33,462 nucleotides of DNA from Nostocoides japonicum T1-X7 (GTDB taxonomy: Bacteria > Actinomycetota > Actinomycetes > Actinomycetales > Dermatophilaceae). The translations under genes were made by a program, and so were the position numbers. Positions within the stretch are counted from its first letter, which is position 1; each line of letters opens with the position of its first letter. The notes beneath the pieces are model-generated. The model worked only from the letters and a program-made list of their open reading frames with translations, was not told where the DNA came from and did not search any database. Of this stretch, positions 29,762 to 33,462 are shown in pieces. The DNA is taken from contig NZ_HF570958.1 in NCBI RefSeq assembly GCF_001046855.1, forward strand, positions 459,136 to 492,597. Direction: 5' to 3'.

Positions 29762-29974
29762 CTACCTCCGGGCGTGCTTGCGGTGGACGGTCTGCTTGGT
29801 GACGCCGAGCGCGTCGGCGATCTCCTGCCACGACCAGCCCTTGGCGCGGGCGTTGTGCACGTGGAGGGTCTCCAGCTGGTCGAGCAGGCGACCCAGCGCG
29901 GCGACGGCCCGCAGCCCGACCGAGGGGTCGGTGCTGTCGAGGTCGCCCGCGAGGTCGGTTGCGGTCCTGGTCAT
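29762..29974 (-). CDS. Small helix-turn-helix protein paired with Clp-N gene
   Basis: A 70-residue protein. The C-terminal half is a helix-turn-helix, KGWSWQEIADALGVTKQTVHRKHARR, of the sigma-region-4/resolvase-like kind. The N-terminal half is a helix with DPSVGLRAVAALGRLLDQLETLHV. The ATG at 29974 is preferred over the ATG at 29986 because the latter sits inside a perfect palindrome and the -10 box. The predicted transcript would then start at or next to 29974, so it may be leaderless. Two near-identical 18-bp palindromes carry its -35 and -10 boxes, which argues strongly for autorepression. The Clp-N gene follows after three bases. Confidence 0.82.
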   Translation of the reverse strand: MTRTATDLAGDLDSTDPSVGLRAVAALGRLLDQLETLHVHNARAKGWSWQEIADALGVTKQTVHRKHARR

Positions 29975-29977
29975 GGT

Positions 29978-30023
29978 CGTCAGCATATGCTGACGTGCCG
30001 CTCTGCGTCAACATATGCTGACG
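29978..30023 (-). promoter_or_regulatory. Promoter embedded in twin 18-bp palindromes
   Basis: CGTCAGCATATGCTGACG (29978-29995, perfect) and CGTCAACATATGCTGACG (30006-30023, one mismatched pair) have centres 28 bp apart. On the minus strand, TTGACG (30011-30006) and TATGCT (29987-29982) with an 18-base spacer form a promoter, one hexamer in each palindrome. A dimer on each site would shut it off. Confidence 0.75.
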
Positions 30024-30045
30024 ACGGGGACCGACGGTATGCGAC

Positions 30046-30089
30046 GTCACCGGGCGGGCGAGAGCCGTGGCCCTCGCCCGCCCGGTGAC
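30046..30089 (-). terminator. Perfect 17-bp hairpin after the MFS gene
   Basis: GTCACCGGGCGGGCGAG (30046-30062) pairs exactly with 30073-30089 around a 10-base loop, 22 bp beyond the MFS stop codon on the minus strand. It likely isolates the exporter from the helix-turn-helix/Clp-N operon downstream. Confidence 0.7.
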
Positions 30090-30110
30090 CGACGGCGTCG
30101 GAACCCGTTG

Positions 30111-31679
30111 TCAGGCAGGCTCTTCGGCGGTCCGCGAGTCGGTGAGGGTGAGCGCACCGCATACCGCGATGATTCCGACGACGACCGCGAGCACGGCATA
30201 CGTGATCCGCTCACCGTGGAAGAACAGCGCCACGAGGGAGTCGCTCCACGTGCCGACGGGCAGTCGGGTCGTCACGAGAGCGGCGATCAGCGTGCCGACG
30301 ACGGCCGTGCCGACGCTCGTCCCGACCTCCTGCGCGGTGTCGTTGAGCGCTGCGCCGATCGAGGTGCGGTTGCTCGGCATCGCGTCGATGAGGGCGACGG
30401 CGCAGATCGTCAGGACCGTGCGCAGACCGATCGTCATGACGACCATCGAGACGGCGATCGCGAGGTACCCGTGGTCCACGCCCCACGCGAGCCCGCCGAG
30501 CGCACCGGCGAGGAGGACCGCGCCGACGAGGCAGGCGATGCGGTGGCCGAAGCGCTTGATGAGCGCCTCCGACAGGGGCGTCGCGAGGAGCATCGTCGCG
30601 ATCATCGGCAGGTTCGCGAGGCCGGCGCGCACCGGCGACCAACCGTAGGCGTACTGGAAGTGGAGGACGAGACCGAACATGACGCTGGCCATCGCGATCG
30701 CGGTGCCGGCCTGCGCGATCGTCGCGCCGCGGACCGTGCCGTTGGAGAAGAGCGCGAGGTCGAGCATCGGCGAGGGGGTGCGGCGTTCGTGCCACACGAA
30801 CCCGGCGGCCGCGAGGACGGCCGCGAGGATCGAGACCAGCGTGCCGGCGGCGAGCCAGCCGTGCTCCACGCCGGAGGTCGCCGAGTAGCAGGCGAGGCCG
30901 ATCGTGAGGATGCTCAGCGCCGCCCCCGGGAGGTCGAGGCTGTCGTCGGTCAGGTCCTCACGCCGGTCGCGGGCGACGCCGAGCCGGACGCCGATGCAGG
31001 CGAGGAGCGCGATCGGCGCATTGACGACGAGCAGCCACTCCCACCTGATGTGGGCCAGGGCGGTGCCGCCGAGGAGCGGGCCGAGGATGAACCCGGACAT
31101 GCCGACGACGATCATCACGGTGATGGCGCGCATCCGCAGCGCCTTGTCGTCGAAGAGTCGGAAGACGAGCGAGTTGGTGATGGGCGCCATCGCCGCCGCG
31201 GCGACGCCGAGCGCGGCCCGGAGGGCGATGAGCTGGCCCGAGCTGTGCACCGCCACGACGCAGAGGCTCAACAGGCCGAATGCCGCGAGCCCGATGAGGA
31301 GCACCCGGCGGCGCCCGAAGCGGTCGGCCACCGAGCCGGCGGTGAGCAGCAGCCCGCCGAAGGTCAGCGAGTACGCGCCGGTGACCCACTGCAATGCCGT
31401 CGTGCCGCTGCCGAGGTCCCGGCCGATCGTGGGGAGGGCGATCGAGAGCAAGGTGTTGTCGACCATCTCGACGAAGAAGGCCAGGCACAGGGCGGCCAGG
31501 GGGATCCACGCCGCCCGGAGGGAGGGATAGGTATGCGACTTCCCAGCCGTGGTCGTCGTGTCCGGCGTCCGGGTGGGCTGGGTGTCGGTGGTGCCGATGT
31601 CGGCGGTCTCGATGTCAGTGGTGGCAGTGGTCCCGATGGCCTCGGTCCCGATGCCAGGGGTGCTGGTGTCAGTGGTCAT
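30111..31679 (-). CDS. MFS transporter, DHA2 drug:H+ antiporter type
   Basis: A 522-residue inner-membrane exporter, probably with 14 membrane segments. The first is AAWIPLAALCLAFFVEMVDNTLLSIALPTIGRDL, the DHA2 signature, and the second cytoplasmic loop is SVADRFGRRRVLLIG. It resembles EmrB/QacA/LfrA-type multidrug or antibiotic exporters. The first about 45 residues are a Thr/Ile/Asp-rich low-complexity tail encoded by imperfect DNA repeats. The ATG at 31679 has GAGGAG seven bases upstream. An 11-bp-spaced TTCAC repeat array lies in the divergent promoter region shared with the LLM oxidoreductase, so a winged-helix response regulator probably controls it. The substrate is unknown. Confidence 0.9.
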   Translation of the reverse strand: MTTDTSTPGIGTEAIGTTATTDIETADIGTTDTQPTRTPDTTTTAGKSHTYPSLRAAWIPLAALCLAFFVEMVDNTLLSIALPTIGRDLGSGTTALQWVTGAYSLTFGGLLLTAGSVADRFGRRRVLLIGLAAFGLLSLCVVAVHSSGQLIALRAALGVAAAAMAPITNSLVFRLFDDKALRMRAITVMIVVGMSGFILGPLLGGTALAHIRWEWLLVVNAPIALLACIGVRLGVARDRREDLTDDSLDLPGAALSILTIGLACYSATSGVEHGWLAAGTLVSILAAVLAAAGFVWHERRTPSPMLDLALFSNGTVRGATIAQAGTAIAMASVMFGLVLHFQYAYGWSPVRAGLANLPMIATMLLATPLSEALIKRFGHRIACLVGAVLLAGALGGLAWGVDHGYLAIAVSMVVMTIGLRTVLTICAVALIDAMPSNRTSIGAALNDTAQEVGTSVGTAVVGTLIAALVTTRLPVGTWSDSLVALFFHGERITYAVLAVVVGIIAVCGALTLTDSRTAEEPA

Positions 31680-31741
31680 GATGGCTCCTCGTGGGCATTC
31701 GCGTGTCGAACGCGTCACGGGCGACGCTAGGCAGCCGCGGT

Positions 31742-31778
31742 TTCAGCGCGGCTTCACACCACCTTCACCCGCTTTCAC
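31742..31778. promoter_or_regulatory. PHO-box-like direct repeats
   Basis: TTCA(G/C) recurs at 31742, 31753, 31764 and 31774, with spacings of 11, 11 and 10 bp. This matches the layout of sites for PhoB/PhoP/OmpR-type response regulators, and the actinobacterial PHO box is GTTCACC at 11-bp steps. The array lies between the divergent MFS and LLM genes, just upstream of a possible minus-strand -10, TAGCGT (31729-31724). Confidence 0.6.
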
Positions 31779-31886
31779 CGCCCTGTCGGGGGTGATGCCA
31801 GCTCCGTCATGGGGGCGTTGAATGGGGGGACGATCGGCGGCGACCCTGCGTCGACCCGCCGAGGACACCCGACGTGAAGGAGCGGC

Positions 31887-32759
31887 ATGAGACTTGGACT
31901 GCACATCTCCGACTTCACCTGGGACGGCGGCGCGGCCGCCCTCCGCGAGACCCTGGGCGACGTCGCGCAGCGCGCCGAGCGCGCGGCATACGACCGGATC
32001 AGCGTCATGGACCACCTCTGGCAGATCTCCCACCTCGGCCCCCCGGAGCACGAGATGCTCGAGGCCTACACGACGCTCGGCTTCCTCGCCGCGAGGACGG
32101 AGCGGGTCAAGCTGCTCACCGTCGTCACGGCCGTCGTCTACCGCGAGCCCGGGCTGTTGGCGAAGGCCGCCACCACCCTCGACGTCCTCTCCGGCGGTCG
32201 CGCGATGCTCGGCATCGGCGCGGCCTGGAACGAGGAGGAGTCCCGCGGCCTCGGCCTCCTCTTCCCACCGACGGCGGAGCGGTTCGAGCGGCTCGAGGAG
32301 GCGTTGCAGATCTGCCAGCAGATGTGGAGCGACGACGACGCCGCATACGAGGGCACCCACTACCACCTCGCGCGGACGCTCAACTCACCACAGTCCCTCA
32401 GCCGGCCGCACCCGCCGATCCTCATCGGTGGCGCAGGTGAGCGGAAGACGCTGCGGCTCGTGGCGCAGTATGCCGACGCGTGCAACATCTTCGACACGCC
32501 GGAGCTGCCCCACAAGCTGGACGTGCTGCGCGAGCACTGCGAGCGCCTCGGCCGGGACTACGACGAGATCGAGAAGACCGCCCAGCTCCGGTTCGACCTC
32601 GGCCCGAACGGCGAGCGGGTCGAGCAGACGATCGAGCACCTGCACGAGCTCGCCGGCCTGGGGATCCAGGTGGCACACGGGGCGCTCGCCGACGTCAGCA
32701 GGCCCGGCACGCTCGAGCTCATGGGCGAGCAGGTGATCCCCGCCGTGGCGGATCTGTGA
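31887..32759 (+). CDS. LLM-class (probably F420-dependent) oxidoreductase
   Basis: A 290-residue luciferase-like TIM-barrel enzyme. Typical segments are RLGLHISDFTWDGG, ISVMDHLWQI, RVKLLTVVTAVVYREPGLLAKAATTLDVLSGGRAMLGIGAAWNEEE and HPPILIGGAGERKTLRLVAQYADACNIF. In actinobacteria most such proteins use cofactor F420 for hydride transfer. F420 versus FMN cannot be decided from the sequence alone. The ATG at 31887 has AAGGAG five bases upstream. It is divergent from the MFS exporter and may share its regulator. The RibD-like reductase gene follows 81 bp later. The substrate is unknown. Confidence 0.9.
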   Translation: MRLGLHISDFTWDGGAAALRETLGDVAQRAERAAYDRISVMDHLWQISHLGPPEHEMLEAYTTLGFLAARTERVKLLTVVTAVVYREPGLLAKAATTLDVLSGGRAMLGIGAAWNEEESRGLGLLFPPTAERFERLEEALQICQQMWSDDDAAYEGTHYHLARTLNSPQSLSRPHPPILIGGAGERKTLRLVAQYADACNIFDTPELPHKLDVLREHCERLGRDYDEIEKTAQLRFDLGPNGERVEQTIEHLHELAGLGIQVAHGALADVSRPGTLELMGEQVIPAVADL

Positions 32760-32769
32760 CAGCAGGACA

Positions 32770-32790
32770 CCGGCCGCGGCGACCGGCCGG
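32770..32790 (+). terminator. Possible hairpin after the LLM gene
   Basis: CCGGCC-N9-GGCCGG starts 11 bases after the stop codon. It is short and in very GC-rich DNA, so it is weak evidence for termination before the RibD-like gene. Confidence 0.3.
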
Positions 32791-32840
32791 AGCACAATGC
32801 CCACAGCACGAGTGCAGCCCACCGACCGGAGGTATCCACC

Positions 32841-33374
32841 ATGCGAAAGATCGTCGTCTACGAGCTCCTCTCCTTGGACGGCGTGGCCGAGGACCCCGAC
32901 GCGTTCTTCGCGTGGGACGAGGTGATGGACGCGAACCTGTCTGCCGTCATCGACACCCAGGACTCCGTCATCCTCGGTCGGCGCAGCTACGAGGAGTGGG
33001 CGGCGTTCTGGCCGCAGAGCACGCTGGAACCCTTTGCGACGTTCATCAACGGCGTCGAGAAGTTCGTCGTCACCTCGAGGCCGTTCGTCCCCGAATGGGC
33101 GGGATCACAGGTCGTCGCAGGCGATCTCGTCGAGTCCGTCCGCGCGCTCCAGGAGCGACCCGGCGGCGACATCGGCGTCCACGCCAGCATCTCGGTGGCC
33201 CAGGCGCTCCTGGCCGCAGGCGTCGTCGACGAGCTCAAGCTCGTCATCGCTCCGGCGATCGCCGGGTCGGGGCGCCGGCTCCTCGACGGGCTGCCACCGC
33301 AACGGCTCGAGTCGATCCGGAGCACGATGTCGCCGACCGGCCACCTCCTCGTCGACTACCGGGTCGTGCACTAG
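32841..33374 (+). CDS. Dihydrofolate reductase-like / RibD C-terminal domain protein
   Basis: A 177-residue cytoplasmic protein with the DHFR-like RibD_C fold. Segments include RKIVVYELLSLDGVAEDPDAFF, DSVILGRRSYEEWAAFWP, KFVVTSRPF, GDIGVHASISVAQALLAAGVVDELKLVIAPAIAGSGRRLLD and a C-terminal LLVDYRVV. This family is usually annotated as a dihydrofolate reductase family protein. The fold binds NADPH, but members rarely have proven reactions. The ATG at 32841 is preceded by GGAGG at eight bases. It may be co-transcribed with the LLM gene. I do not infer a substrate. Confidence 0.87.
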   Translation: MRKIVVYELLSLDGVAEDPDAFFAWDEVMDANLSAVIDTQDSVILGRRSYEEWAAFWPQSTLEPFATFINGVEKFVVTSRPFVPEWAGSQVVAGDLVESVRALQERPGGDIGVHASISVAQALLAAGVVDELKLVIAPAIAGSGRRLLDGLPPQRLESIRSTMSPTGHLLVDYRVVH

Positions 33375-33380
33375 CCGGCC

Positions 33381-33462
33381 CGGTCGCATACCCCGTCGTT
33401 CGGTCGCGCAGCAGCGGCCGGCGCGGTCGCGCAGCGGCGGGCGCGGTCGCGCAGCAGCGGCC
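33381..33462. repeat. GC-rich tandem repeat at the right edge
   Basis: Units beginning CGGTCGC start at 33381 (20 bp, diverged), 33401 (23 bp), 33424 (20 bp) and 33444 (19 bp, cut by the window end). The later three share CGGTCGCGCAGC(A/G)GCGG. The array begins seven bases after the RibD-like stop and continues out of view. Confidence 0.8.

Noticed and set aside
30015..31730. A 571-codon plus-strand open frame
   Set aside because: It is antisense to the DHA2 transporter and extremely rich in Arg, Asp and Glu, with no domain.
1..33462. tRNA, rRNA, riboswitch or phage genes
   Set aside because: I looked for cloverleaf-like and conserved RNA segments and for integrase or structural phage motifs and found none that I could support.

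Overview
This is a very GC-rich (roughly 70%) bacterial window with GTG starts, 1-4 nt gene overlaps, an F420-type LLM oxidoreductase, FCD-type GntR regulators, a CsoR-type copper operator and PHO-box-like repeats. All of this fits an actinomycete. My guess is the Micrococcales/Intrasporangiaceae side, but that is inference, not a match. I see no rRNA, tRNA, CRISPR array, insertion sequence or phage gene.

Layout. (1) 51-2660: a two-gene ABC-2 exporter of the polysaccharide/teichoic-acid type, divergent from a TetR regulator, with a perfect palindrome between them. (2) 2719-22198: a large catabolic island. It begins with an Lrp/AsnC regulator divergent from HAD1 and a threonine-dehydratase-like enzyme. 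A long minus-strand series follows: HAD3 > FAD amine oxidase > aldehyde dehydrogenase (frameshifted) > tartrate/D-malate-type dehydrogenase > GabT > GabD, two overlapping GntR genes, then HAD2 > RidA > D-threonine aldolase-like enzyme > SDR. Divergent from HAD3 is GntR3 > amino-acid-type ABC transporter (lipoprotein, permease, ATPase) > sarcosine-oxidase-like flavoenzyme. (3) 22247-22417: a short FitA-like antitoxin gene with no toxin beside it. (4) 22501-25361: an operon of alpha/beta hydrolase, NarL-type response regulator and sensor kinase. (5) 25577-27654: two secreted, related proteins resembling aerolysin/ETX-MTX2 beta-pore-forming proteins, with duplicated leader DNA and a long perfect hairpin after the pair. 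(6) 27798-33374: esterase, copper chaperone behind a CsoR-type operator, HTH + Clp-N-domain pair behind twin palindromes, DHA2 MFS exporter, LLM oxidoreductase and a RibD-like reductase.

How the genes may work together. The island looks like an uptake-and-degradation system for amino acids or amines. The ABC transporter imports, the two FAD enzymes oxidise C-N bonds, the aldehyde dehydrogenases and GabT/GabD lead towards succinate, and two PLP dehydratase-type enzymes plus RidA handle beta-hydroxy amino acids and their enamine products. Three paralogous HAD hydrolases, one at the head of each enzyme module, are its most distinctive feature. The substrate cannot be read from the sequence.

The best candidates for something undescribed are the triple-HAD island with its shared GTCGAC-centred sites, and the tandem pair of secreted aerolysin-like proteins.
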